DNA from: JANNHP01 sp031404455
GTDB taxonomy: Bacteria; Planctomycetota; JAJSAM01; JAJVHW01
Length of the DNA stretch: 24,150 nt
Assembly: GCA_031404455.1 (NCBI GenBank)
Contig: JANNHP010000133.1
Span: 1 to 24,150 of the forward strand
Direction of reading: 5' to 3'
Position 1 is the stretch's first letter. Each line of letters begins with the position of its first letter. The position numbers and the translations under genes were made by a program. The notes beneath the pieces were generated by a model that saw only the letters and a list, made by a program, of their open reading frames with translations, was not told where the DNA came from and did not search any database. Positions 7,601 to 16,626 of this stretch are shown in pieces.

Positions 7601-8967
7601 CAGCACGGAACCTCTGCGCCCTTGCGCGCGTAGAACCACCAGTTGATGCCCGTGGCGACGACGTAGAACGCGATCGCGCCGACGAAGAACGACGCGGCGG
7701 AACCCGTGTTCGCGATCGACGTGCCGATGAACATGGCCACCACGAACGGTCCGTAGGCGGCGATGGCGCCCGTGAAGCCGAGCACGCCGGCGCCCTGTCT
7801 CGGCGAATGCGCGAAGATGAGCGGGTACTGCCGGAACGTCGCGGCGTTGCCCACGCCGGTGAAGAAGAAGATCGAGAGCATGAGCGTGACGAACAGCGGG
7901 AAGCTCGCCGTGGACTCGGGCGTGAGCGAACCGGTCAGGACGAGCGCGCTCGCGAGCCCGATGAGCGCGATGCCGGTGATGTGCGTCAGGATCGCGCCGC
8001 CCGTCCGGTCCGCGACGAAGCCGAAGATCACGCGGCTCGTGGAGCCGATCAGGGGGCCGTAGAACGCCCACGCGAGCGGGTCCGGCGCATCGGGGAACTT
8101 CCCGTAGACCATCTTGATCAGCAGCGGGAACGCCGCTGCGAGTCCCGAGAACGAGCCGAACGTCATCACGTACGTGACCGTGCAGAACCAGGTGTGCTTG
8201 TTCTTGAAGATGTCGAGCTGGTCCTTGAACGAGACCCGCACCGGCACGCTGCGAAGCCACACGAACGAGGCGACTCCGAGCACCACGAGGAGCGGCACGT
8301 ACACCCAGAACGCGTTCTGGAGCCACATCGGTCGCGACACGTCGCCCTTCGTGAACGTCTGCGCCACACCGCCGATGGTTCCGAACGCGGCGAACCCGAT
8401 GATCCACGGCGTGACGAACTGCGCCAGCGAGACGCCGAAGTTGCCGATTCCGGCCTGGATGCCGAGGGCGGCGCCCTGCAGGCGCTTCGGGAAGAAGAGG
8501 CTCGTGCTCGGCATGTACGACGAGAAGTCGCCGCCGCCCATGCCCGCGAGGAACGCGAGCAGCATGAACATCCAGAACGGCGTCGCCGGGTTGGCGACCG
8601 CGAGCGCCAAGCCGACGCACGGGATCAGCTTGAGCAGCGTCGCCGTGCCGATGACCGCGCGCGTGCCGAAGATCGGGATGAGGAACGTGTGGAGCAGCCG
8701 GAGGGTGCCGCCGGCGAGGCCCGGCATCGCAGCGAGCCAGAAGAGCTGGTTCGTGTCGAACTTGAAGCCGACGTTCGGGAGGCGCACGACGACCGCGGAC
8801 ATCGCGAACCACGACGCGAACGAGAGCACGAGACTGATCGTGGTGAGAGTCAGGGTCCGCCACGCGATGCGGCTCCCGGTCTCGCGCCAGAACGTCGCGT
8901 CCTCGGGCGTCCACTTCTCGAGCCAGCCCTTGCGGGCGACGGGCTCGGGCGCCGGTGAGGTGGTCAT
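7600..8967 (-). CDS. narK2: NarK2-type nitrate/nitrite transporter (MFS)
   Basis: 455 residues, a major-facilitator protein with about 12 transmembrane segments. It has the two nitrate-signature regions of the NarK family: GIGNFGVSLAQFVTPW in the first half and GVGNAATFRQYPLIF in the second. The GMGGGDFSSYMPSTSLFFPKRLQGAALG stretch fits the NarK2/NarU branch, usually a nitrate/nitrite antiporter that exports nitrite as nitrate enters. The N-terminus LEKWTPEDATFWRETG is also typical. The ATG at 8967 overlaps the preceding transporter stop by four bases (ATGA), and its own stop shares a base with the actA start. The branch assignment is by motif only. Confidence 0.88.
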   Translation of the reverse strand: MTTSPAPEPVARKGWLEKWTPEDATFWRETGSRIAWRTLTLTTISLVLSFASWFAMSAVVVRLPNVGFKFDTNQLFWLAAMPGLAGGTLRLLHTFLIPIFGTRAVIGTATLLKLIPCVGLALAVANPATPFWMFMLLAFLAGMGGGDFSSYMPSTSLFFPKRLQGAALGIQAGIGNFGVSLAQFVTPWIIGFAAFGTIGGVAQTFTKGDVSRPMWLQNAFWVYVPLLVVLGVASFVWLRSVPVRVSFKDQLDIFKNKHTWFCTVTYVMTFGSFSGLAAAFPLLIKMVYGKFPDAPDPLAWAFYGPLIGSTSRVIFGFVADRTGGAILTHITGIALIGLASALVLTGSLTPESTASFPLFVTLMLSIFFFTGVGNAATFRQYPLIFAHSPRQGAGVLGFTGAIAAYGPFVVAMFIGTSIANTGSAASFFVGAIAFYVVATGINWWFYARKGAEVPC

Positions 8968-10232
8968 GCCGTCCTTCCCGCCGGCGACGCGGCGCCCGTG
9001 GCGCCGTCGTCGTGCTCCTTCGCGCGGCCGCCCGCCCCGACCCAGGTGCTCGTCCACTGCTTCGTCACGAGGACGAGCGCGACGATCACGAGGATCGCGA
9101 GGACCGTCCCCGAGAGGAAGCCCGGCGCGAAGCTGCCCAGGTGCTGGCGGCCGAGACCCATCGCGTTCGGCAGCATGCCGCCCGCGAGCGCCCCGACCTC
9201 GCCGATGAGACTTCCGGCGACCGCGGTCGTCGTGCGGAAGCGGAGCGGGACGAGCTGGAAGACGGCGCCGTTGCCGGCGCCCATCGCGGAGAAGCAGAGG
9301 ACGAGGATCGCGACCATCACCCACGGGTTCGCCGGGAGCAGGGCCGCCGCGGCCGTGGCCGCGACGATCACGAAGCCGAGGCCGTAGAGGAGGCGCAGCC
9401 CGCCGATGCGGTCCGCCAGCCACCCGCCGATGATGCGCAGCAAGCTCGCCATCACGATGATGACCGCCGAGTACTTGCCGACGCTCTCCTTCGGGATGTC
9501 GTACTGGTCGTGGAAGAGCGTCGGGAGGAAGCTCGTGAGGCCGATGTAGCCCCCGAACGTGAGCATGTACATGAGGTTGAAGACCCACGCGTCCCGGTCC
9601 ACGAGGATCTTCAGGTAGTCCTTCAGCGTCTTGTGCTCGCGGTCGGGCGGTTCCTTCGCGAAGACCTGCAGCAGGATCATCGCGACGACGATGGGGATGA
9701 TCGCGAAGCCGTAGACGGACCTCCATCCGTACTCCTGGGCGAGCGGCGGCGCGAAGAGCACCGCGAGGACCGCCCCGGAGTTCCCGGCGCCGGCGATGCC
9801 CATGGCGAGTCCCTTGTACTTCGCGGGGTACCAGCCGGAGCCGAGCGAGAGCGCGACGCCGAAGCTCGCCCCGGCGATCCCGAGCATCACGCCCATCACG
9901 AGGACACCGACGTACGTGTCCACGAAGAGGAACCCGAACGCCAGACCGATGCAGATCATGCCCATCTCGACCTGCGCGGCGTTCTTGCGGCCGATGTACT
10001 GCGAGAAGAGCCCGAGCGGGAAGCGCATGAGCGCTCCAGCGATCACGGGCACCGACACCATGAAGCCCTTCTCGGAGGGGCTGAGTCCGAACTCCTGGGC
10101 GATGAACGGCGCCATCGCGCCGTTGAGCACCCACACGGCGAAGCAGAAGTCGAAGTAGAGCAGCGCCGTGAACAGCGTTCCGGGGTGTCCGGACTTCAGG
10201 AACGCCCTCGTCCTCTCGAGCCAGCCGGACAT
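8964..10232 (-). CDS. narK1: NarK1-type nitrate transporter (MFS)
   Basis: 422 residues with about 12 membrane segments. LLYFDFCFAVWVLNGAMAP followed by FGLSPSEKGFMVSVPVIAGALMRFPLG is characteristic of the NarK1/NasA branch, usually a proton-coupled nitrate importer. Both nitrate signatures are present: GAGNSGAVLAVLFAPPLA and GAGNGAVFQLVPLRF. The C-terminus is hydrophilic (GGRAKEHDDG). It starts three bases after the narI stop and overlaps the second transporter by four bases. A K1-type importer followed by a K2-type antiporter recalls the paired transporters of the Thermus nar operon and the fused NarK of some denitrifiers: one starts nitrate uptake, the other exchanges nitrate for nitrite. 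Confidence 0.88.
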   Translation of the reverse strand: MSGWLERTRAFLKSGHPGTLFTALLYFDFCFAVWVLNGAMAPFIAQEFGLSPSEKGFMVSVPVIAGALMRFPLGLFSQYIGRKNAAQVEMGMICIGLAFGFLFVDTYVGVLVMGVMLGIAGASFGVALSLGSGWYPAKYKGLAMGIAGAGNSGAVLAVLFAPPLAQEYGWRSVYGFAIIPIVVAMILLQVFAKEPPDREHKTLKDYLKILVDRDAWVFNLMYMLTFGGYIGLTSFLPTLFHDQYDIPKESVGKYSAVIIVMASLLRIIGGWLADRIGGLRLLYGLGFVIVAATAAAALLPANPWVMVAILVLCFSAMGAGNGAVFQLVPLRFRTTTAVAGSLIGEVGALAGGMLPNAMGLGRQHLGSFAPGFLSGTVLAILVIVALVLVTKQWTSTWVGAGGRAKEHDDGATGAASPAGRTA

Positions 10233-10235
10233 GGT

Positions 10236-10925
10236 TCAGACTCCTTCGCCGCCGGAACGTCGGGGACGGTTCCAGATGACGAGTTGCGGCTTGCGCCACA
10301 GGTACATGTTGGGCACGACCAGCACGTGGACGAGGCGCGTGAAGGGGAAGAAGCCGATCAGCAGCCACGCGTTCACGATATGGGTCTTGACGAGCCAGTT
10401 GAGCGGAGCCACGTAGCTGATGTCGGGCGAGAGCGTCACGAGCGAGCGCAGCCACGGCGCCGCGGACGCGGCGAACCACGACGAGCCCCAGCCGTACGTG
10501 TAGGCGACGAGCACGCCGGTGACGACCTGCACCGTGAGCAGCGCGAAGATGATCCAGTCGGAGACCGTCGTGACCCTCCGCACCTTCCCGTTCGCGATGC
10601 GGCGGAGCACCGAGTTCACGAGACCGAAGAGCGTCAGGAGCGCAAACGCCAGGGCGGTGGCCTCGAGGATGAAGAGCCGCACCGGGACGCTGTTCCACAT
10701 CAGAAGCGTCCTCGGGAAGAGGAACGCGGCGACGTGGCCCGCGAGCACGACGAGGATGCCGTAGTGGAAGGGCACCGTGCCCCAGAAGTGCTGCCGGTTC
10801 TCGAGGAGCTGCGAGGAGAGGCTCGAGTAGCTGAACGTCTGCTGCCGGTAGCGCTGGATGGTGACGATGAGGAAGATCGCCATCGACAGGTAGGGCAGCA
10901 CGCCGAACAGGAAGAAGTCGCTCAT
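10236..10925 (-). CDS. narI: NarI, cytochrome b (gamma) subunit of respiratory nitrate reductase
   Basis: 229 residues, five hydrophobic segments, a normal length for NarI. The four histidines expected to ligate the two b hemes are at His54 and His64 (PFHYGILVVLAGH) and His182 and His200 (KTHIVNAWLLIGFFPFTRLVH), closely matching the spacing in E. coli NarI. It anchors NarGH to the membrane and oxidises quinol on the periplasmic side, so it is energy-conserving. The C-terminal MYLWRKPQLVIWNR is typical. The ATG at 10925 overlaps the narJ stop by four bases. Confidence 0.95.
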   Translation of the reverse strand: MSDFFLFGVLPYLSMAIFLIVTIQRYRQQTFSYSSLSSQLLENRQHFWGTVPFHYGILVVLAGHVAAFLFPRTLLMWNSVPVRLFILEATALAFALLTLFGLVNSVLRRIANGKVRRVTTVSDWIIFALLTVQVVTGVLVAYTYGWGSSWFAASAAPWLRSLVTLSPDISYVAPLNWLVKTHIVNAWLLIGFFPFTRLVHVLVVPNMYLWRKPQLVIWNRPRRSGGEGV

Positions 10926-11476
10926 CGAACGCCTCCAGGGTCGGCGTTCGGACGAACGCCCTGATCGACCAGCCCGACGACCTTCGAGACGGCCCGGAGC
11001 ACGCTCGCGTACGTCCGGTCCTCCTGCTTCGCGAGGTCATCGAGGATGCGCCGGAGCGCCGGCGCGACGGCCGACTCGACCAGCGTCCGCGCCTCGACCT
11101 CCCCGATGCGCGGCAGGAGCCGCAGGACGTGCGCCATGTGGTCGGGCAGCTCGGAGCTCTCGGCGACTCCGGCCTTCCGCAGCATCTCCCGCATCCGCAC
11201 GAGGAACGCGCCGCGCGCGTACTGCTCGCCGAACACCTGCCACCCCACTTCCAGCGCGCGCTGCGGGTTCACGTCGAACGTGCGGACGTACGCCTCCTCG
11301 CAGTCGCCGAGTTCGTGCGACGCCGCGTACGCGACGAACGGCACGAGCTCCGCAGCGGCTTCCGGCATCTCACGGGCGAGGAGCGCCTCGGCGTCCCCCG
11401 CGTCGCGCGCGAACGCCGCCGCCGGATAATCGAGGAGCTTCGCGAGAGCGTCGAAGGCCGCGGCGGATGCGCGCAT
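10922..11476 (-). CDS. narJ: NarJ, nitrate reductase assembly chaperone
   Basis: 184 residues, helical, soluble, of the TorD/NarJ chaperone family. Recognisable stretches are FDALAKLLDYP at the start, the EEAYVRTFDVNPQRALEVGWQVFGEQYARG block, and LPDHMAHVLRLLPRIG. NarJ binds apo-NarG in the cytoplasm and allows molybdenum-cofactor and FeS insertion before membrane docking; it is not part of the final enzyme. The ATG at 11476 lies one base beyond the narH stop. The frame is open further upstream inside narH, but that extension is arginine/serine-rich shadow sequence, so the start at MRASAAAFDALAK is preferred. Confidence 0.92.
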   Translation of the reverse strand: MRASAAAFDALAKLLDYPAAAFARDAGDAEALLAREMPEAAAELVPFVAYAASHELGDCEEAYVRTFDVNPQRALEVGWQVFGEQYARGAFLVRMREMLRKAGVAESSELPDHMAHVLRLLPRIGEVEARTLVESAVAPALRRILDDLAKQEDRTYASVLRAVSKVVGLVDQGVRPNADPGGVR

Positions 11477-11477
11477 C

Positions 11478-12968
11478 TCACGCCCCCCTCGCCGGCGCGG
11501 CGCGGAAGCCGAATCCGGCCGTGGAGCGGTGCTCGTGAGGATCGTCGAGCATCTCGAGCGCCATCTCGCGCTGCGACGGCGGTATGACGAAGCGGTCCTC
11601 GAACGTGGCGAGCGACGTGAGTTTGTAGATCGCGTCGATCTCTTCCCACGTCGTGTCGGCCTGCGCCAGGGCGCGCTCTGCGGCCTGCTTCGAGACATCG
11701 CCGACGGTGAGGTGCCGGCGCGCGATGCGCACCGCCATCTGCTTCTTCATCGCGTATCGCAGCTTGCCCTCGTTGCCCGCGGCGAAGAGCTTGCCGAGGT
11801 ATGCCATGGGCACGCGCGACTTCTCGGGGTCGGCGAAGAGCTCATCGAGGTCGCTCTTGACCACGCCGCCGTTCATGGACGACATCACCGGAAGCAGCGG
11901 CGGGACGTAGAAGAGCATCGGGAACGTGCGGTACTCGATGTGCGGCGGAAGCGCGATGCCCCACGTCTTGACGAAGCGGTAGACAGGGGAGTGCTGCGCG
12001 GATTCGATGATCGAGTCGTGAACGCCGTTCTTCCGCGCCGCAGCGATGACCTCGGGGTCGTTCGGGTCGAGGATCATGTCGCGCTGCGCGTCGACGAGCT
12101 CGTGGTCGGGGCGCTTGGCGGCGCCGGGGAGCATCGAGGCGTCGTAGAGCACGTTGCCGAGGTAGCGGATGCGGCCGACGCACGAGTGGAAGCAGGCCGG
12201 CGCCTGGCCCGTCTCGAGGCGCGGGTAGCAGAGGATGCACTTCTCCGACTTGCCGGTGTTCCAGTTGTAGAAGACCTTCTTGTAGGGGCACGCCGCGACG
12301 CACGCGCGCCAGGCGCGGCAGCGCTGCTGATTGACGAGCACGATCCCGTCCTCGCCGCGCTTGTAGAGCGCGCCCGAGGGGCACGCCGCGACGCAGGCGG
12401 GGTTGAGGCAGTGGTTGCAGATGCGAGGCAGATAGAAGAAGACGAGGCGCTCGATCGCCATCATCTGCAATCGCAGCTCGGGTGTCAGCGCGTCGAGGTT
12501 CGGATCGTTCGCGGCGTAGATCTTCGAACCGCCGAGGTCGTCGTCCCAGTTGGGGCCCGCCTTGATGTCGATCGGATCGCCCGTGATCATCGACACCGGG
12601 ATCGCCGTCGGCTGGTCGTCGCCCTCCGGAGCGGTGAAGAGCTCGTCGTACTTGTAGGTCCAGGGCTCGTAGTAGTCGTCCATGCTCGGCATGGACGGGT
12701 TGTGGAAGATGTTCGGGATGATCCGGGCCTTGCCCGTGGACTTCAGGCGCAGGTCCTTGCCGTCGGTCTCCCAGCCGCCGCGGTACGCCTCCTGGTCCTC
12801 CCAGCGCGTCGGATAGCCCGTGCCGGGCTTGGTCTCGACGTTGTTCCACCACATGTATTCCGTGCCCGGACGATCCGTCCACACGTTCTTGCACGCGATG
12901 GAGCACGTGTGGCAGCCGATGCACTTGTCGAGGTGGAAGACCATCCCGATCTGCGAGCGGACGTCCAT
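11478..12968 (-). CDS. narH: NarH, iron-sulfur (beta) subunit of respiratory nitrate reductase
   Basis: 496 residues, a normal NarH. Four cysteine groups are visible: CIGCHTCSIAC at residues 16-26, identical in position to E. coli; CNHCLNPACVAACP; CRAWRACVAACPYKK, where Trp replaces one Cys as in the [3Fe-4S] site; and CILCYPR with PACFHSCVGR. It carries electrons from NarI hemes to NarG on the cytoplasmic face. An in-frame GTG exists at 12983, but I chose the ATG at 12968 because GAGGGGGAG lies directly upstream and MDVRSQIGMVFHLDKCIGC matches family N-termini. It follows narG after 19 nt, the longest spacer in the nar-act array. Confidence 0.96.
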   Translation of the reverse strand: MDVRSQIGMVFHLDKCIGCHTCSIACKNVWTDRPGTEYMWWNNVETKPGTGYPTRWEDQEAYRGGWETDGKDLRLKSTGKARIIPNIFHNPSMPSMDDYYEPWTYKYDELFTAPEGDDQPTAIPVSMITGDPIDIKAGPNWDDDLGGSKIYAANDPNLDALTPELRLQMMAIERLVFFYLPRICNHCLNPACVAACPSGALYKRGEDGIVLVNQQRCRAWRACVAACPYKKVFYNWNTGKSEKCILCYPRLETGQAPACFHSCVGRIRYLGNVLYDASMLPGAAKRPDHELVDAQRDMILDPNDPEVIAAARKNGVHDSIIESAQHSPVYRFVKTWGIALPPHIEYRTFPMLFYVPPLLPVMSSMNGGVVKSDLDELFADPEKSRVPMAYLGKLFAAGNEGKLRYAMKKQMAVRIARRHLTVGDVSKQAAERALAQADTTWEEIDAIYKLTSLATFEDRFVIPPSQREMALEMLDDPHEHRSTAGFGFRAAPARGA

Positions 12969-12987
12969 GGCTCCCCCTCTCACGACT

Positions 12988-15900
12988 TCACCACTGCACC
13001 TTGGCGAGGCGGCGCACGAGGATGTGCGTGTCGCGGTTGCAGCCGACCGGGCCCCAGTAGTTGAAGTGATACGTGAACTGCGCGTAACCGCCGACCATCA
13101 GGTTCGGCTTCAGGCGCGTGCGCGTGAGACTGTTGTGCCCGCCCGCGCGCCGATTGCCGCGGAGCGGCGACTTCGGCACGCCGCAGGTGCGCTCGGGCGA
13201 GTGGTAGATGATGCAGATGCCGCGCGGGATGCGCACCGACACCGCGGCGCGCGTCACGACCACACCGTTGTCGTTGTGCACCTCGACCCAGTCGTTGTCG
13301 GCGATCCCGATCGAGTCGGCGTCCTTGTCGTTCATCCAGAACGGTTCGCAGCCGCGCGAGAGCGTCGTCATCCGCGCGTTGTCGCCGTACGTCGAATGGA
13401 TGTGCCACTTGCCGTGCGGCGTCAGGAAGTTGAGCATCAGCGTCGGGCCCTCCTCCTTGGAGACGAGGAGGTCCGCGTACTGGGCCGGCAGGGGCTTGGG
13501 CTTGTACGTCGGCAGATGCTCGCCGAACTGCAGGTAGCCGGGGTGGTCGAGGTAGAGGTGCTGGCGGCCCGTCAGCGTGCGCCACGGCACCATGCGTTCG
13601 CGGTTGTAGGTGAAGGGCGCGTAGGCGCGGCCTCCCGTCATGAGTCCCGACCACATCGGGCTGTTCAGGAGCCGCCGCGGCTGCGTCTGCAGGTCGGCGA
13701 GCGTCGTCCTCACGCCGCGGAACGGCTCGGCGAGATCGGCGAGCGGCAGGCCGACCTTCTCCTCCATGTTCTTGTAGGAACGCCAGGCCAGCTCACCGTT
13801 GGTGACGCTGGCGAGGTGGAGGATCGCGTTGCACACGTCCTTGCCGTACTCGAGCGACGGATAGCGCTTCCCGCCCCAGGCCCTCGTCGGGTGCGTCTCG
13901 AGCATCTTGTCGTAGACGTCGTCGACCTTGTAGTGCGTGCCGTGAGCGCCGAGACCGTTCTCGCGGACCTTCGGGCCGAGCGAGCAGAACTGCTCGTAGA
14001 GGTGGACGTAGTCGCGCTCCACGAGCTTGAAGTTCGGCATCGTCTTGCCGGGGATCGCCGCGCACTCGCCGCGCGCCCAGTCGCGGATCTGGGGCTGCGC
14101 CATCTCAGCGGGCGTGTCGTGCATCAGCGGCATCGCCACGACATCCTTCACCTTGCCGGGGAAGTGGCGCGCGGCCGCCTTGCTGAAACTCTTCGAGATC
14201 GCCTTGAAGATGTCCCAGTCGCTCTTGCTCTCCCAGCACGGCGGCACGGCGGCCGCCAAGGGGTGGATGAAGCTGTGCATGTCGGTCGAGTTGAGGTCGT
14301 CCTTCTCGTACCACGTCGCGGCCGGCAGGATCACGTCGCTGTAGAGCGCGGACGTGTCCATGCGGAAGTTGAGATCGACGACGAGGTCCATCTTTCCGTG
14401 CGGGGCGTGCTCGTGCCACGCGACCTCGTTCACGTGGTCCTTCGCGAGGTCCTGCGCGATCTTGTTCGTGTGCGTGCCGAGGTAGTGGTCGAGGAAGTAC
14501 TCGTGCCCCTTGGCCGACGCCATGAGCGCGTTGCCGCGCCAGATGAACCACACGCGCGGCCAGGACTCGGGCGCGTCGGGGTCTTCGATCGCGAACTTCA
14601 GGCGCTTCTCGACGAGCTCCCTCACCACGTGGTCGACGACGCCCTTCTCGTCCCTGGCGCCCGCGGCCTCGGCCTCCTTCACGAGCTCGATCGGGTTCTT
14701 GAGGAACTGCGGGTAGAAGGGCAGCCAGCCGTTCCTCACCGCGCGCACGTTGATGTCGATCGTGTGGCCCTCGGCCAGCGTGCCCTCGGGCTGCTTCGGC
14801 GGCACGGTGTGGTACTCGCGGAAGCTCTTCTCGTAGCGCCACTGGTCGGTGTGCACGTAGTGCCAGCTCGGCGCGTTCTGCAGGCGCGACGGCGGGATCC
14901 AGTCCTTGCCGAACGCGATCGCGCTCCAGGGCTCGCCGGGCGCGAGCTTCTCCTGGCCCACGTAGTGCGCGAGGCCGCCGCCGTTGACACCGACGCAGCC
15001 CGTCAGCACGAGCGCGTGAATGGCCGCCCGGTACATCAGGTTCGCGTGGTACCAGTGGTTGATGCCCGCGCCGATGATCACGGTGCACTTGCCGCCGGTG
15101 AGGTCCGCCGTCGTCGCCCACTCGCGGGCGAAGCGGATCAGCGTCGCGCGGTCGATGCCCGTGTACTTCTCCGCCCACGCGGGCGTGTACACGGCTTCGT
15201 CGTCGTAGCTGGACGGATACTCGCCTCCGAGTCCCCGAGACACCCCGTACTGCGCCATGAGCAGGTCGTAGACCGTCGTGACCGTGACCGTCTCGCCGTT
15301 CGCGAGCGCGATGCGGCGCACCGGCACCTCGCGGCGGATCGAGCAGCCGTCGGCGAAGTCGTCGAGTCGGACGCTGGCCGTGCCGTCGTTCTTCGTGAGG
15401 AACGAGAGCTCGGGGTCGATGTCGCTGCCGTCGGCCGCGTCCTTCCTGACGAGGTTCCACTTGCCCTTGGCCGCTCCCCATCGGTGGCCGACGCTGCCCA
15501 TCGGCATCTTCGGGCAATGATCGAGCGCGTCCCACACGAGGAACTTCCACTCGCCGTTCTCCTCCGCGGCGTACTTCGCGAGGCGGCCGGCGCGCAGGAG
15601 CTGTCCGGCCTCCCACTCCTCGCCATCCTCCTTCAGTTCGACGAGGAACGGCGAGTCGCTGTACGTCTTGCAGTACTCGAGGAAGCCCGGGTTCTGCTTC
15701 TCGTGGTGGAATTCCTTCAGGATCACGTGGTTGACGGCCATCCACCACGCGCCGTCCTGGCCGGCGTTCAGCGGGATCCACTCGTCCGCGTACTTGCTCA
15801 CCTGACTGAAGTCGGGCGAGAAGACGACCATCTTCGTGCCGTTGTGGCGCGACTCGGCCGCGAAGTGGCAGTCGGGCGTGCGCGTCATGTTCAGGTTGCT

Positions 15901-16626
15901 GCCCATGACGGCGAGGAACTTGGCGTTGAACCAGTCCGCCGATTCGTTCACGTCGGTCTGCTCGCCCCACGTCTCGGGCGAGGCGCTCGGCAGGTCGCAG
16001 TACCAGTCGTAGAACGACAGCGACACGCCGCCCATGAGCTGCAGCATCCGCGCGCCGGCGGCGTAGCTGATCATCGACATCGCCGGAATGGGCGAGAACC
16101 CGGCGATGCGGTCGGGACCGTGCGTGCGGATCGTGTCCACGCACGAGGCGGCGATCATCTCGAGTGCGGTGTCCCAGTCCACGCGGCGCAGTCCGCCCTT
16201 GCCGCGGGCGCGCTGCCAGCGCGAGCGCTTCTCGGGGTCCGAGACGAGCGAGCGCCACGCCTCCACCGGGTCCTCGAACTCTGCGCGCGCCTTGCGCCAG
16301 AGCTCGAGCAGCGCGCCGCGCATGTACGGGTACTTCACGCGCAACGGGCTGTAGAGGTACCACGAGTAGCTGATGCCGCGCTGGCACCCGCGCGGCTCGT
16401 ACCCCGGGAGCCCCGCCTCGAGCGCCGGGTAGTCGAGGCCCTGCATCTCCCACGTGACGATCCCGTCCTTCACGTGGATCTGCCACGAGCAGGAGCCCGT
16501 GCAGTTGACGCCGTGCGTGCTGCGCACGATGCGGTCGTACTGCCAGCGGTTCCGATAGAACTCCTCCCACGCGCGGGTCTTCGGCTCGACCGTGTCGTGG
16601 ATGAATGGATGTCCGTCGCGGCTCAT
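12988..16626 (-). CDS. narG: NarG, molybdopterin catalytic (alpha) subunit of membrane-bound nitrate reductase
   Basis: 1212 residues. The N-terminus holds the FS0 cluster ligands His38, Cys42, Cys46 and Cys81 in STHGVNCTGSCSW and PRGCQRG. The molybdenum ligand Asp211 is in DWYCDLPSASPETWGEQTD, corresponding to E. coli Asp222 with the same 11-residue offset seen at FS0. The C-terminus has the guanine-dinucleotide cofactor-binding region (GGHNSLTRTRLKPNLMVGGYAQF). It reduces nitrate to nitrite with electrons from NarH. There is no twin-arginine signal, so the active site should face the cytoplasm, which fits the presence of NarK transporters. The related cytoplasmic nitrite oxidoreductases of Nitrobacter cannot be formally excluded, but NarJ, NarI and two NarK favour reduction. 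The ATG at 16626 overlaps the upstream stop by four bases. Confidence 0.97.
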   Translation of the reverse strand: MSRDGHPFIHDTVEPKTRAWEEFYRNRWQYDRIVRSTHGVNCTGSCSWQIHVKDGIVTWEMQGLDYPALEAGLPGYEPRGCQRGISYSWYLYSPLRVKYPYMRGALLELWRKARAEFEDPVEAWRSLVSDPEKRSRWQRARGKGGLRRVDWDTALEMIAASCVDTIRTHGPDRIAGFSPIPAMSMISYAAGARMLQLMGGVSLSFYDWYCDLPSASPETWGEQTDVNESADWFNAKFLAVMGSNLNMTRTPDCHFAAESRHNGTKMVVFSPDFSQVSKYADEWIPLNAGQDGAWWMAVNHVILKEFHHEKQNPGFLEYCKTYSDSPFLVELKEDGEEWEAGQLLRAGRLAKYAAEENGEWKFLVWDALDHCPKMPMGSVGHRWGAAKGKWNLVRKDAADGSDIDPELSFLTKNDGTASVRLDDFADGCSIRREVPVRRIALANGETVTVTTVYDLLMAQYGVSRGLGGEYPSSYDDEAVYTPAWAEKYTGIDRATLIRFAREWATTADLTGGKCTVIIGAGINHWYHANLMYRAAIHALVLTGCVGVNGGGLAHYVGQEKLAPGEPWSAIAFGKDWIPPSRLQNAPSWHYVHTDQWRYEKSFREYHTVPPKQPEGTLAEGHTIDINVRAVRNGWLPFYPQFLKNPIELVKEAEAAGARDEKGVVDHVVRELVEKRLKFAIEDPDAPESWPRVWFIWRGNALMASAKGHEYFLDHYLGTHTNKIAQDLAKDHVNEVAWHEHAPHGKMDLVVDLNFRMDTSALYSDVILPAATWYEKDDLNSTDMHSFIHPLAAAVPPCWESKSDWDIFKAISKSFSKAAARHFPGKVKDVVAMPLMHDTPAEMAQPQIRDWARGECAAIPGKTMPNFKLVERDYVHLYEQFCSLGPKVRENGLGAHGTHYKVDDVYDKMLETHPTRAWGGKRYPSLEYGKDVCNAILHLASVTNGELAWRSYKNMEEKVGLPLADLAEPFRGVRTTLADLQTQPRRLLNSPMWSGLMTGGRAYAPFTYNRERMVPWRTLTGRQHLYLDHPGYLQFGEHLPTYKPKPLPAQYADLLVSKEEGPTLMLNFLTPHGKWHIHSTYGDNARMTTLSRGCEPFWMNDKDADSIGIADNDWVEVHNDNGVVVTRAAVSVRIPRGICIIYHSPERTCGVPKSPLRGNRRAGGHNSLTRTRLKPNLMVGGYAQFTYHFNYWGPVGCNRDTHILVRRLAKVQW

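Noticed and set aside
7600..11040. Long minus-strand frame running through narI and narK1 into narK2
   Set aside because: Only the final 455 codons, from the ATG at 8967, encode the transporter; the upstream part is out of frame with narI and narK1 and has no family resemblance.
12988..16626. Reading NarG as a periplasmic (Tat-exported) or nitrite-oxidising enzyme
   Set aside because: No twin-arginine signal is present at the N-terminus, and NarJ, NarI and two NarK transporters fit a conventional cytoplasm-facing nitrate reductase.
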